From assembly GCA_964473465.1 (NCBI GenBank), contig CAYYPE010000008.1, forward strand, positions 62,001 to 126,000: DNA of 64,000 nucleotides, written 5' to 3'. The position numbers and the translations under genes are program-made. Below are positions 36,197 through 45,594 of this stretch, piece after piece. The notes under the pieces were generated by a model, which did not search any database, had not been told where the DNA came from, and worked only from the letters and a program-made list of their open reading frames with translations. This DNA comes from CALHRB01 sp964473465. GTDB lineage: Bacteria > Bacteroidota > Ignavibacteria > Kapaibacteriales > UBA2268. The first letter of the stretch is position 1, and each line of letters starts with the position of its first letter.

Positions 36197-37621
36197 ATGG
36201 TTAAAATAGAAGAAAAATATTTTTTTGATAAGATACGCCTGACCAAAGATGAAATGAGCAGGCTTCTTTCGATTGCCCTTGAAAAAGGTGGTGAATTCTC
36301 CGAACTTTTCATTGAATATAGATTTAATAACTCAGTTACCATCGAGGAGGATATTGTAAAAAGTTCTTCCAGAACTATTTCTCTTGGTGCTGGCATCAGG
36401 GTAATCAACGGAGAGCAAACTGGATATGCCTTTACAAACGATCTGTCATTTGAAAGGCTAAAAAAAGTTGCTTTAACAACCGGTTCAATTGCAAAATCAG
36501 GGAAATCAAATCCGATTGCTAATTTGACAAAACCTGTTATTCAAAATCAGTATTATACTTATGATAATTTAGTTACGGAGCTAAATCTTGATAGGAAAAT
36601 TAGTTTAGTTCGGTCTGCTTATGATTCTGCACTAAATTATGACAAAAGGATAGTAAAAGTTAGTTCAACACTTGCTGATGAAGTTCAGTTTGTTTTGATT
36701 TGTAATAGCTTTGGAAAATATGTTACAGATATCAGACCTCAGACAAGATTAATGGTAGTTTCGACAGCACAGGAAAATCAAAACAGGGACACAGGATTCA
36801 ACAATTCTGGCGGCAGGGTTGGAGTTGATTTTTTTGAAAGAGAAAAAAAACCTGAAGAAATTGGAAGATTAGCCTCCGAAGAAGCTATTAATCTTCTTTC
36901 TGCAGGGGATTCACCGGCAGGAGAAATGACGGTGGTTCTTGGCAGTGGAGAATCCGGCGTTCTGATTCACGAAGCAGTGGGTCATCCTCTCGAGGCAGAC
37001 GGGGCATGGAAAAAAACTTCAATCATGACAGACAAATTAGGTGAAATGGTTGCCAATCCAAAAGTAACTATATATGACGATGCAACAATTCCAAAATACA
37101 GAGGAAGCTTAAATATCGATGACGAGGGGACTGAAACCGAACCTGTTCTGCTGATTGAAAATGGAAAATTAGTAGCTTATATGAATGACTTACTTTCCTC
37201 AAAAATCCTCAATCATAAACCGAACGGACACGGCAGAAGGGAATCATACAGATTTTCTCCTATTCCAAGAATGAACAATACAGTGCTTGAAAAAGGCGAT
37301 AGCAGCCCTGATGATATAATAAAAAGTGTCAAAAAAGGATTTTATGCAAAGTCTTTTCAGGGTGGTATGGTGAATTCAACAGGGAAATTCACTTTTTCTG
37401 TGAATCTGGGGTACTTAATAGAGGATGGAAAATTAACAAAACCTGTTAAAAATGCCACACTGATTGGTTCAAATTTTGAAATACTTCAAAATATAGATAT
37501 GATAGGAAATGATACTGGTTTCTTTCTTGGAACATGTGGAAAAGATGGTCAATCTGTGCCTGTTACTTGTGGGACGCCTACGGTTAGAATAAGCAAAATG
37601 ACAGTTGGAGGAAAATTATGA
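36197..37621 (+). CDS. tldD: TldD-type metalloprotease
   Basis: A 474-residue protease subunit from ATG 36197, preferred over an in-frame TTG at 36185. It carries the HExxxH zinc motif, HEAVGH at residues 258-263, in a conserved HEAVGHPLEAD block, and the TldD-specific FSPIPRMNNT region further on. TldD with TldE forms a heterodimer that processes peptides, including modified microcins and unfolded peptides threaded into its cavity. The stop overlaps the start of tldE by 4 bp (ATGA), so expression is coupled. Confidence 0.93.
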   Translation: MVKIEEKYFFDKIRLTKDEMSRLLSIALEKGGEFSELFIEYRFNNSVTIEEDIVKSSSRTISLGAGIRVINGEQTGYAFTNDLSFERLKKVALTTGSIAKSGKSNPIANLTKPVIQNQYYTYDNLVTELNLDRKISLVRSAYDSALNYDKRIVKVSSTLADEVQFVLICNSFGKYVTDIRPQTRLMVVSTAQENQNRDTGFNNSGGRVGVDFFEREKKPEEIGRLASEEAINLLSAGDSPAGEMTVVLGSGESGVLIHEAVGHPLEADGAWKKTSIMTDKLGEMVANPKVTIYDDATIPKYRGSLNIDDEGTETEPVLLIENGKLVAYMNDLLSSKILNHKPNGHGRRESYRFSPIPRMNNTVLEKGDSSPDDIIKSVKKGFYAKSFQGGMVNSTGKFTFSVNLGYLIEDGKLTKPVKNATLIGSNFEILQNIDMIGNDTGFFLGTCGKDGQSVPVTCGTPTVRISKMTVGGKL

Positions 37622-38943
37622 ACAATGAAGTGAATTTGATGAGTATCGCAGAAAATATCGTAGAATACGGTAAATCAAAAAGTATTGATGAAATTCAGGT
37701 ATCAATAGCAAACGAAGACGAATTTACAGTTGAAGTGAGAAATGGCGAGATTGAAAGACTAACTGAATCAGTCTCGAAAGGTGTCTCTATTAAGTTAATT
37801 CTGGATAAAAGAGTTGCTATTGCCTCTACTTCTGATTTTGACGAAGAAACGCTTAAATTTGTGGTGGATGATGCTATCGAAAGGGCAAAGCTATCAAGTC
37901 AGGATGAGTTTGCAGGACTTCCTGATGAGTTCTACGATACAAGTCAGGAGATTGACCTTGAAATTTATGACCCACTTCTCGAAGAGGTTTCGCCTGAAAC
38001 AAAAATCAATATTGCTATAGAAACAGAGCGAATTTGCCTTTCTGATGAAAGAATAAAACTTTCGGAAGGCTCATTTTTTGAATCTGGTGTAGGAGTAGTA
38101 TACATAGCAAATTCAAAAGGATTCTCGGGATATTTTAAGTCCTCATCTTGTTCGAGTGGTGTTTATCTTCATTCTGCTGATGAAAATAATTCTTACGAGG
38201 AAGGGTGGTGGACTAACTCTATAAATTTTGCAGGGCTTGCGAAACCCGAAGAAGTTGCAAAAATTGCTATTGACAGAGTTACAAGGCTTATTAATGCAAG
38301 AAAGATTGAGACCCAAAAAGTTCCTGTTATTTTTGAAAGACCGATGACATCTATGCTTCTTGGCTTTTTGGCGAGCTGCCTAAACGGGCATTCAATTTAT
38401 ATGAACCAGTCCTTTCTTGCAGGAAAATTAGGGCAAAAAATCGCAGGCGAAAATATTAATATTCAGGATAATGGTTTAATTAAAGGTGCAATCGGTTCGA
38501 GACCTTTCGATAGAGAAGGTGTCCCAACAAGAAGACTTATACTGGTGGAGAATGGTTTACTGAATTCTTACATACTTGATACTTACAGTTCCAGAAAATT
38601 AGGACTTAAATCAACCGGACATGCTTCTGGAGTAACCAATTTTTATTTAGCTAATGGAAATTCATCACCAGAGGAAATAATCAAATCCACTAAAAAAGGT
38701 CTTTTTCTTACAAGAACCATTGGTCAGGGAACTAATCCTACAACAGGAGATTTATCACGTGGAGCTTTCGGTTTATGGATTGAAAACGGTGAGATAGCAT
38801 ATCCGGTAGCTGAGATTACAATATCCGGCAATTTGAGCGATATCCTTAATAACATCGAAATGGTCGGTAATGACTTGATTTTTGACCGCTCTATAACAGG
38901 TCCTACTTTGAAAGTATCAGAGATGACTGTAGCCGGGATTTAG
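37618..38943 (+). CDS. tldE: TldE/PmbA-type metalloprotease partner
   Basis: A 441-residue homologue of TldD that lacks HExxxH; the equivalent region reads MTSMLLGFLASCLNGH. Sequence similarity to PmbA is visible in GKSKSIDEIQVS near the start and GLFLTRTIGQGTNPTTGDLSRGAFG near the end. It is the non-catalytic half of the TldD/TldE complex, starting inside the tldD stop. It is followed by a 188-bp convergent gap with three hairpins. Confidence 0.93.
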   Translation: MNNEVNLMSIAENIVEYGKSKSIDEIQVSIANEDEFTVEVRNGEIERLTESVSKGVSIKLILDKRVAIASTSDFDEETLKFVVDDAIERAKLSSQDEFAGLPDEFYDTSQEIDLEIYDPLLEEVSPETKINIAIETERICLSDERIKLSEGSFFESGVGVVYIANSKGFSGYFKSSSCSSGVYLHSADENNSYEEGWWTNSINFAGLAKPEEVAKIAIDRVTRLINARKIETQKVPVIFERPMTSMLLGFLASCLNGHSIYMNQSFLAGKLGQKIAGENINIQDNGLIKGAIGSRPFDREGVPTRRLILVENGLLNSYILDTYSSRKLGLKSTGHASGVTNFYLANGNSSPEEIIKSTKKGLFLTRTIGQGTNPTTGDLSRGAFGLWIENGEIAYPVAEITISGNLSDILNNIEMVGNDLIFDRSITGPTLKVSEMTVAGI

Positions 38944-39020
38944 AATTTTGTTTTGGTAGCATTATTGTTACAGAGACTAAATCAAAACTTGATAAGCTTT
39001 CTCGAAACTCATGATCTCAG

Positions 39021-39120
39021 GAACAAACAAGGACGTTTGTTCTGCTAAGTCCTTGAATTATATAACAGGTCAGGCGTCCTCGCCTGACCTGCTATCCACA
39101 ATATTAGTCTTCTGAGACTA
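39021..39120. repeat. Cluster of three hairpins in a convergent intergenic gap (REP-like)
   Basis: Three inverted repeats follow one another. The first is an 8-bp stem GAACAAAC/GTTTGTTC (39021-39042). The second is an 11-bp perfect stem CAGGTCAGGCG/CGCCTGACCTG with loop TCCT (39066-39091). The third is a 6-bp stem TAGTCT/AGACTA (39105-39120). None is followed by a T-tract. The second is strikingly GC-rich for this genome, as repetitive extragenic palindromes are. The gap lies between the ends of tldE and the isocitrate dehydrogenase gene, so it may also work as a bidirectional transcription or decay barrier. Confidence 0.7.
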
Positions 39121-39131
39121 CCCTTAATCAA

Positions 39132-41360
39132 TTATAGTTGCTCTAAAATTTTATTTAGAGTTTCGCTGGGTCTCATTTCTCGTGAAGCCTTACTGTCGTC
39201 AGGCCTATAATATCCGCCAATATCAACTGGTTTTCCTTGAGCAGCAAGTAGTTCCTGAGAAATTTTTTCTTCGTTTTCCTGCAGTTGTTTTGCTATTGGC
39301 TCAAATCTGGCTTTAAGTTCAGCATCTTTATCCTGAGCTGCTAAAGCCGATGCCCAATACATTGTAAGATAGAATGTGCTACCACGATTATCAATTTCAT
39401 TGACTTTTCTTGATGGATATTTAGCATTTTCGAGATAATGAAGAACAGCTAAATCGAGAGTTTCGGCAAGAATCTGAGCTTTTGGGTTATTATATTTCTC
39501 TGCTATCAGTTCAAAGGAAGGCACCATAGCACAATATTCACCCAGAGAATCCCAACGAAGATGACCTTCTTGCAGAAATTGTTGAACATGTTTTGGAGCA
39601 GAGCCTCCAGCTCCGGTTTCGAATAAACCGCCACCATTGAGCAATGGAACTATCGAAAGCATTCTTGCACTTGTTCCAAGCTCAAGAATTGGGAAGAGGT
39701 CTGTCAGATAATCCCTTAAAACATTTCCGGTAACAGAGATAGTATCAAGTCCTTTTCTTACTCTCTCCAGAGTATATTTCATAGCATCAACAGGCTTTAG
39801 AACCTTAATTTCGAGCCCTTCAATATTATGCTCAGGTAAATATTTGTTGATTTTCTTAATTATTTCCCTATCATGGGCTCTACCTTCGTCTAACCAGAAT
39901 ATCGCAGGCGAACCTGTTGCTCTTGCTCTTTTTACAGCCAATTTAATCCAGTCTTTTATGGCAATGTCTTTTGCCTGACACATTCTGAAAATATCCCCCT
40001 TTTCAACTTTTTGCTCGAGGAGAACATTTCCGTCCGAATCAACAGCTCTGATAAATCCGTTATCTTCGGCTTCAAAAGTCTTGTCGTGAGAACCGTATTC
40101 TTCAGCTTTCTGAGCCATAAGACCAACGTTTGAAACATTTCCCATAGTAGAAGGATCAAATTGACCATTTCTTTTGCAGTCTTCAATAATTTCTTTATAA
40201 ATTCCTGCGTAACAGCGGTCGGGTATCATAGCCATAGTATCCTGTAGCTGATCATCCTTATTCCACATCTTGCCGCCATCACGAACAACATTCGGCATAG
40301 AAGCATCAATAATAATATTGTTGGGAATATGAAGATTTGTTATACCATGTCTTGAGTCAACCATTGCGAGGGCAGGTCTTGTTTCATAAACTTTATTTAG
40401 GTCATCTTCGATTTCTTTTCTCTTATTCTCCGGGAGTTTTTGAATTCTTTCGTAAACGTCTGCAATACCATTATTCAAATTGACTTTTAATTCCTTCAAT
40501 GTTTCAGCATGTTTTTCAAGTGCATCTTTATAGAAAACCGAAACACAATGACCAAACATTATTGGGTCTGAAACCTTCATCATAGTGGCTTTCAGGTGCA
40601 AAGAAAGCAGAACATCATCTTTTTTTGCCTCTTCGATTTTTTCGGCATAAAATTTTCGCAATGAGGCAACAATCATAACTGTGGAATCAATAACCTCGCC
40701 CTCGAGAAGAGATAGTTTTTCCTTCAACACTTTAGTATAACCGCTGTCACTAACAAATTCAATCCTGATATCAGTGGGTTTATCCATTGTCATTGATTTT
40801 TCGTTGCCATAGAAATCGTTTTCGGACATATGTACAACGCAAGCTTTTGAACCTGAAGCAGGCCAAGGCTTCATCATTTTATGAGGATTTTTCTGGGCAA
40901 ATTTTTTGACGGATGCAGCCGGGCGTCTGTCTGAATTTCCTTCACGAAGGACAGGATTCACTGCCGAGCCAAGAATCTTAGAAAATCTTTCCTGTAATTT
41001 TTTTTCTTCATCGTTTTTTGGCTCTTCGGGATAATCGGGAATATTGTAGCCCTTTTCCTGAAGTTCCTTAATAGCAGCCTGAAGCTGGGGAATTGTTGCA
41101 CTGATATTAGGCAGTTTTATTACGTTTGCCTCAGGTTTTTTAACTAATTCACCAAGCTCAGCCAGATAATCTGGTTGTCTTTGTTCTTCTTTCAAATAAT
41201 CAGGGAATGCGGAGATTATTCTGCCTGCCAAAGAAATATCTTTTGTCTCTATTTCTATTCCTGTGCCTTTGGTGAATGCTTGTAAAACAGGTAGAAAACA
41301 GTAGGACGCCAATGCAGGTGCTTCATCAATTTTAGTCCATGTAATTTTCTGAGATGCCAT
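39132..41360 (-). CDS. icd: NADP-dependent isocitrate dehydrogenase, monomeric type
   Basis: A 742-residue enzyme of the monomeric IDH family, normal length. It oxidises isocitrate to 2-oxoglutarate in the TCA cycle. Family blocks are plain: IKLPNISATIPQL, NPVLREGNSDRR for substrate binding, VDSRHGITNLHIPN, and GAGGSAPKH in the nucleotide-binding part. It is unrelated in size to the dimeric icd type. An AGGA box lies 8 bp upstream of the ATG. Downstream lies the hairpin cluster and the convergent tldE. Confidence 0.96.
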   Translation of the reverse strand: MASQKITWTKIDEAPALASYCFLPVLQAFTKGTGIEIETKDISLAGRIISAFPDYLKEEQRQPDYLAELGELVKKPEANVIKLPNISATIPQLQAAIKELQEKGYNIPDYPEEPKNDEEKKLQERFSKILGSAVNPVLREGNSDRRPAASVKKFAQKNPHKMMKPWPASGSKACVVHMSENDFYGNEKSMTMDKPTDIRIEFVSDSGYTKVLKEKLSLLEGEVIDSTVMIVASLRKFYAEKIEEAKKDDVLLSLHLKATMMKVSDPIMFGHCVSVFYKDALEKHAETLKELKVNLNNGIADVYERIQKLPENKRKEIEDDLNKVYETRPALAMVDSRHGITNLHIPNNIIIDASMPNVVRDGGKMWNKDDQLQDTMAMIPDRCYAGIYKEIIEDCKRNGQFDPSTMGNVSNVGLMAQKAEEYGSHDKTFEAEDNGFIRAVDSDGNVLLEQKVEKGDIFRMCQAKDIAIKDWIKLAVKRARATGSPAIFWLDEGRAHDREIIKKINKYLPEHNIEGLEIKVLKPVDAMKYTLERVRKGLDTISVTGNVLRDYLTDLFPILELGTSARMLSIVPLLNGGGLFETGAGGSAPKHVQQFLQEGHLRWDSLGEYCAMVPSFELIAEKYNNPKAQILAETLDLAVLHYLENAKYPSRKVNEIDNRGSTFYLTMYWASALAAQDKDAELKARFEPIAKQLQENEEKISQELLAAQGKPVDIGGYYRPDDSKASREMRPSETLNKILEQL

Positions 41361-41513
41361 TTCGAATCCTATAAATTTGAATATAAATACAATTTATAAT
41401 TTAACAATATTTATTCAATTTTAAAATCGTATTATAAGATTTGAACATGTAAAGTTGTAGCTTTCATTTATTTTAATGATTAATATTTATTTTTTTATAT
41501 TAAAAATTTTGAA

Positions 41514-42410
41514 ATGGCAAAATTTTATTTTTTAATATACATTTGTCTTTTTCCGGTCATATTTAATGATAGTATTCTTAGAGCACAGAATGAAAATGAT
41601 ACTTTATCAGATACCAATTTCGAGGAATTCCTGAATTTTTTATACCAATCAAAAAATGTTCAGATAAATAATAATTATTTAAGTTTTGCTTATGGAACAT
41701 CGAATTTGCTTTCCGGATATAGTTTTCAGAGCAGTTTGAGCGGGGCGTATAATTTTAAAGTGGAATATGGTTTTGTGCGGATTAGCCCGACTGATGATGA
41801 TTTGATAATATATCTTGCTTCTGAAGGTGCTTATCTTGGGAATGTGTCATCTCATTTGAAACCAAAGAGCTGGAAAAATTCCGGACTTTTATTTGATGCA
41901 TGGACTTTCGGGTTTAATTATAAGAATGGATACGGATATAAAATCGATGATGATTTTCAATTCTTTTTACTTCACTATGGGTCACTTGATTGGAAAAAAA
42001 TTGATTTTGAAACATTCTCTGATAGTGAATCTATTAACAGGAGTTTAAAGGGGTATAATCAGGATTTTCGGTTTGGAACAAGCTATGAGTCAGAAATAAG
42101 GGCAATTATATCAAATTTTTTAATGTTTCAAATTAATTATTCCGAAAGTCACTTGTTCCGAAGGCATCTTTTCGGTATCTGGTCATTAAGTGCTTTGGGG
42201 GAATTGATTTTGCAAAGAGGAATTGATATATTTATGCCAGAGTTGATTGATTATATTCCTCACTTTCAACCAATTTTAAATTTTGCAATAAAAACATTTG
42301 TATCGGCAGTAATTTACAGTAAAAGAGAGAGCAATGCTTACTTTCCGTTCAGCTCTGAACCTCCGCTCAGATTTGCAAATATAAGATTTTCGATAGGACT
42401 GTCTTTTTAA
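41514..42410 (+). CDS. Secreted protein of unknown function
   Basis: A 298-residue protein with a signal peptide (residues 1-24, ending LRAQ). The mature sequence is rich in Tyr, Phe and Ser, with alternating strand-like segments (LSFAYGTSNLLSGYSF, FKVEYGFVRISP), and ends in NIRFSIGLSF, like an outer-membrane beta-barrel. I do not recognise a family. It faces mlaF tail to tail; the two stop codons overlap by 3 bp, so no terminator separates them. Confidence 0.6.
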   Translation: MAKFYFLIYICLFPVIFNDSILRAQNENDTLSDTNFEEFLNFLYQSKNVQINNNYLSFAYGTSNLLSGYSFQSSLSGAYNFKVEYGFVRISPTDDDLIIYLASEGAYLGNVSSHLKPKSWKNSGLLFDAWTFGFNYKNGYGYKIDDDFQFFLLHYGSLDWKKIDFETFSDSESINRSLKGYNQDFRFGTSYESEIRAIISNFLMFQINYSESHLFRRHLFGIWSLSALGELILQRGIDIFMPELIDYIPHFQPILNFAIKTFVSAVIYSKRESNAYFPFSSEPPLRFANIRFSIGLSF

Positions 42411-43183
42411 TTTTTATATCTTTCGAGGAATTCGATAACAACCGGGTCTGTTGAAAGCTCTAATTCCTGAGGGGTGCCTTCGAATTTCACTTTACCTTCG
42501 TCAAGCATAGCAACCTTATCGGCAACTCTTTGAACTGAGAACATATCGTGAGTTATTACCACAGATGTAACTTTAAATTTTTTTGCAAGTTGAGCAATTA
42601 ATCTGTCTATTTGCTCTGATGTAACCGGATCGAGACCAGTTGTGGGTTCGTCATAAAGAATATATTCGGGATTTCCAACTAATGCACGTGCAACTCCCAC
42701 TCTTTTTTTCATCCCGCCAGAAAGGTCAGAAGGCTTCTTATCCTTTAGTATTTTCCATTCTCTTTCGAATTCGGAGGAATCATTGCCATTAGTTTCTGGA
42801 AGAAGACTGACTGCTTTTAGAACCTTTTTTGCTTCTTCTTCGAGCATTTTTTGGTCTCTTAACCCCTTTTCCCAAAGGCTGATAATAATGTTTTCATAAA
42901 CAGTCATCGAATCGAAAAGGGCAGAACCCTGAAAAACAAAACCAATTTTTTGTCTCAGTTCAAATAATTCCTTTTTTTTCAGTTTTGACACATCCTTACC
43001 GTCAACAATAACTCTGCCTTTATCTGGTTGAAGCAAGCCTACAATATTTTTGATGAGAACACTTTTTCCGCACCCGGATTTACCGATGATACACATTGTC
43101 TGCCCGCTGGGTATTGTCAGGTTAACACCATCAAGAACAACTTTTGGTCCAAAAGATTTATGTAAGTCTTGGATTTCTATCAT
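42407..43183 (-). CDS. MlaF-like ABC transporter ATPase
   Basis: A 258-residue ATPase of the phospholipid/organic-solvent (Mla/Mce) transporters. Walker A GKSGCGKS is at residues 34-41. A Q-loop with FVFQGSALFDSMTVYENI follows, as in MlaF. The signature LSGGMKKRVGVARAL and Walker B ILYDEPTTGLDP come next. In MlaFEDB systems it powers lipid transport between the membranes. No mlaE, mlaD or mlaB homologue is adjacent here, since the neighbours are an unrelated secreted protein and the flagellins, so the partners must be elsewhere. Confidence 0.9.
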   Translation of the reverse strand: MIEIQDLHKSFGPKVVLDGVNLTIPSGQTMCIIGKSGCGKSVLIKNIVGLLQPDKGRVIVDGKDVSKLKKKELFELRQKIGFVFQGSALFDSMTVYENIIISLWEKGLRDQKMLEEEAKKVLKAVSLLPETNGNDSSEFEREWKILKDKKPSDLSGGMKKRVGVARALVGNPEYILYDEPTTGLDPVTSEQIDRLIAQLAKKFKVTSVVITHDMFSVQRVADKVAMLDEGKVKFEGTPQELELSTDPVVIEFLERYKN

Positions 43184-43364
43184 TGATTTTACTAATTAAC
43201 CACAACTGAAACGAAATTGTATTTCTATCATTTTAAAAAAAAATGGCAGCCTTGAAACACGAAACAGAGTTTTTCTTGTCGAGTTATTACCTTATAATAA
43301 ATCTGTTAGTTGTTAATTCTTTATTTAAAATCACATAGTGATTTTATTAAGGTAACATTAAAGC

Positions 43365-43396
43365 AAAAAAAGAAGGCTGTCATTTTGAGACAGCCT
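43365..43396 (-). terminator. Rho-independent terminator of the flagellin operon
   Basis: An 8-bp stem AGGCTGTC/GACAGCCT (43374-43381 with 43389-43396) and, on the minus strand, a T-rich run complementary to 43365-43373. It lies 30 bp after the stop of the second flagellin gene, which fits the end of the operon. Confidence 0.8.
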
Positions 43397-43425
43397 CAGT
43401 ATTATAATTTAAATTTATGATAATT

Positions 43426-44361
43426 TTAGCCACGAATGAGATTCAAGAAGGCAGCTCCATTCTGGTTAGCTTGGGCAAGAGAGACCAATGAAGCCTGCTG
43501 TAAAAATTGAGCCTTTATCAACTCAAGCTGTTCCTGAGCAACATCGGAATCCTCGAGCCTTGAAATAGCAGCATTATAATTAACAATCTGGCTTTTTAGT
43601 AGCTCTTCCTGAGATTGTAATCTGTTTTGAATTCCACCGAGATAGGCTGCAACTTTGTTAGCATTATTCAAAGCATTCGAAAGAGAAGCAAGAGTCAGAT
43701 TCATCACTGATGTGCTGAATATACCTAAATCACTATCGCTGACATTATTCAGTGCTTCAAGATTCAAATTCGAAACACCTGCAAAATTACCGTTCCCGAT
43801 TGAATTCACCACAAAATTGTTCGATGCAACATTGAAGTCAACATTGCTGGAAGTCATATCAATGGATATTGTAAGAAGGTTATGACTTGCATTAGAACCA
43901 ATAATAAAGTCACCATAAAATGTGCTGTCAAGAAGTTGTCTTCCGCCGAAGACGGTTGAATCAACAACGGTTTGAATCTGTTGAGCCATTCTGTAAGCAG
44001 CTTTTGCAAGAGCAACCTTTTCATCGGTTCCTAAAGCACCAGAAGCCGCACTTGATGCTGATTCTTTAATAAGGGTAACAAGCCCGTTTATATTATCAAG
44101 GGCATCCTGCAAAATACTTGTAACATTCAGGGCATCGCTGACTGTTTTCAATGCAGCTTTCATTGTTCCATTTCGGGCTTGTAATGCTCTCGAAGTAATA
44201 TAACCAGCAACATCATCGGCTGCATTATTTATTCTTTTACCCGTCGAAAGTCTTAATTGCCGCAGTGAAATATTTTTACTTGAGGCATCAAGTGCAATAT
44301 AAGCATTTTCTGCCGGAGTATTTGTTCTTATTCTTGCCTGAGCACCTGTAGCGAATGGCAT
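43426..44361 (-). CDS. Flagellin
   Basis: A 311-residue flagellin. The N-terminal D0/D1 helices carry the family pattern (LSTGKRINNAADDVAGYITSRALQARN). The C-terminal helices end with FLQQASLVSLAQANQNGAAF. The middle (about residues 150-225) is the variable, short surface domain typical of small flagellins. It is the filament subunit exported by the flagellar type III apparatus. AAGAGG precedes the ATG. It is the second of two tandem copies, 29 bp after the first, and is followed by a terminator. Confidence 0.93.
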   Translation of the reverse strand: MPFATGAQARIRTNTPAENAYIALDASSKNISLRQLRLSTGKRINNAADDVAGYITSRALQARNGTMKAALKTVSDALNVTSILQDALDNINGLVTLIKESASSAASGALGTDEKVALAKAAYRMAQQIQTVVDSTVFGGRQLLDSTFYGDFIIGSNASHNLLTISIDMTSSNVDFNVASNNFVVNSIGNGNFAGVSNLNLEALNNVSDSDLGIFSTSVMNLTLASLSNALNNANKVAAYLGGIQNRLQSQEELLKSQIVNYNAAISRLEDSDVAQEQLELIKAQFLQQASLVSLAQANQNGAAFLNLIRG

Positions 44362-44390
44362 AATTTACCTCTTAAAATTTAAAAAATTAT

Positions 44391-45326
44391 TTATTGTCTA
44401 ATCAATTGCAGGAAAGCCTGTGGATTTGAATTTGCCTGTGCAAGTGAAACCAAAGAGGCTTGCTGCAAAAATTGAGCTTTAACAAGTTCTAACTGCTCTT
44501 TTGCAACGTCGGAATCCTCAATCCTCGAAATTGCAGCATTATAATTAACCATTTGATTTTTCAGCAATTCTTCCTGAGAACTTAATCTGTTGACAATTCC
44601 TCCAAGGTATGAGGCTACTTTATTAACATTATTAATAGCATTTGCTAAACTTGCAAGAGTTAAACTCATTACAGATGGTGCAAAAATTCCAAGGTCATTT
44701 GCATTAACATTATTCAATTCATTTAAATCCAGATTAGTTACACCAGCAAATACTTCAACGGCAAGCGAATTCACATTGAAGTTATTTGAAGGAATATTGA
44801 AATCAGTGTTCCCGGTGGTTAAATCAATTGCTAATGTAAGCAAACTGTGCGTTGCACTTGTTCCAATAACAAATTCCGCATAAAATTGACCCGTCAATAA
44901 CTGACTGCCACCAAAGACGGTTGAGTCAACAACGGTCTGGATCTGCTGAGCCATACGATACGCAGCTTTTGCAAGTGCAACTCTTTCGTCGGTTCCCATA
45001 GCTCCGGTGGCAGCTTGTGCTGTTGCATCCTTTATATTGGTCAGCAAATTATTTATGTTATCGAGCGAATCCATAATGATGTTCGATACATTCTGAGCGT
45101 CACCAACAGCATAGAGAGCTGATTTCAGAGAGCCGTTTCTTGCTTGCAAGGCTCTGCTTGTTATATATCCCGCAACATCATCTCCGGCATTATTAATCCT
45201 TTTGCCGGTCGAAAGCCTTAGCTGTCGCAAGGATATATTTTTATTGGTTACATCTAAAGTATTGTAAGCATTTTCAGCAGGAATATTAGTTCTTATTCTT
45301 GCATTTCCACCAACTGCAAATGGCAT
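44391..45326 (-). CDS. Flagellin
   Basis: A 311-residue flagellin and the promoter-proximal copy of the pair. It keeps the conserved termini (RINNAGDDVAGYITSR; LVSLAQANSNPQAF). It differs from its neighbour mainly in the central segment around residues 150-225 and at scattered positions in D1. A strong GGAGG box lies 9 bp before the ATG. The 460-bp upstream region holds a sigma-54-like promoter candidate and inverted repeats. No other flagellar gene is in the window. Confidence 0.93.
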   Translation of the reverse strand: MPFAVGGNARIRTNIPAENAYNTLDVTNKNISLRQLRLSTGKRINNAGDDVAGYITSRALQARNGSLKSALYAVGDAQNVSNIIMDSLDNINNLLTNIKDATAQAATGAMGTDERVALAKAAYRMAQQIQTVVDSTVFGGSQLLTGQFYAEFVIGTSATHSLLTLAIDLTTGNTDFNIPSNNFNVNSLAVEVFAGVTNLDLNELNNVNANDLGIFAPSVMSLTLASLANAINNVNKVASYLGGIVNRLSSQEELLKNQMVNYNAAISRIEDSDVAKEQLELVKAQFLQQASLVSLAQANSNPQAFLQLIRQ

Positions 45327-45385
45327 TATAAACCTCCACTATAATTTTTGACTTTAGTTTCTAATTTTTAATTATTTCAATTTTT

Positions 45386-45408
45386 TTAACAATTCTGAAA
45401 ATTGTTAA
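45386..45408 (-). promoter_or_regulatory. Perfect 9-bp inverted repeat near the likely flagellin transcription start
   Basis: TTAACAATT (45386-45394) and AATTGTTAA (45400-45408) flank a 5-nt spacer, 60 bp upstream of the first flagellin start. If the nearby sigma-54-like site is real, the hairpin would sit at the 5' end of the mRNA, where it could protect it from decay; otherwise it may be an operator. Confidence 0.5.
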
Positions 45409-45417
45409 ACACATCTT

Positions 45418-45433
45418 TACAAGTTGTGTGCCA
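45418..45433 (-). promoter_or_regulatory. Sigma-54-like promoter candidate for the flagellin operon
   Basis: On the minus strand, TGGCAC (45433-45428), a 5-nt spacer and TTGTA (45422-45418) match the sigma-54 pattern TGGCAC-N5-TTGCA except that the invariant -12 GC is GT. It lies about 90 bp upstream of the flagellin ATG, a plausible distance. The mismatch in the key dinucleotide keeps confidence low. Confidence 0.33.
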
Positions 45434-45594
45434 AAAATTTTCTTTTAGTTTGGTAAAATCCATGGATTGTCAGTATTTAAGCCTTTCTAAGGATATTTTT
45501 AATTTGAATTTAATCTATTCATTGGTTGTTTTACTCAATTTTATACCCTTATCTCTTATTTTCTGAATAGGTTAATAGCAATTAATATAATTTG

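Noticed and set aside
45427..45441. 15-nt sequence shared with 48201-48215
   Set aside because: One copy is part of the sigma-54-like candidate, the other overlaps the start of the restriction-enzyme relic; the AT-rich half makes a chance match likely and no third copy was noticed.
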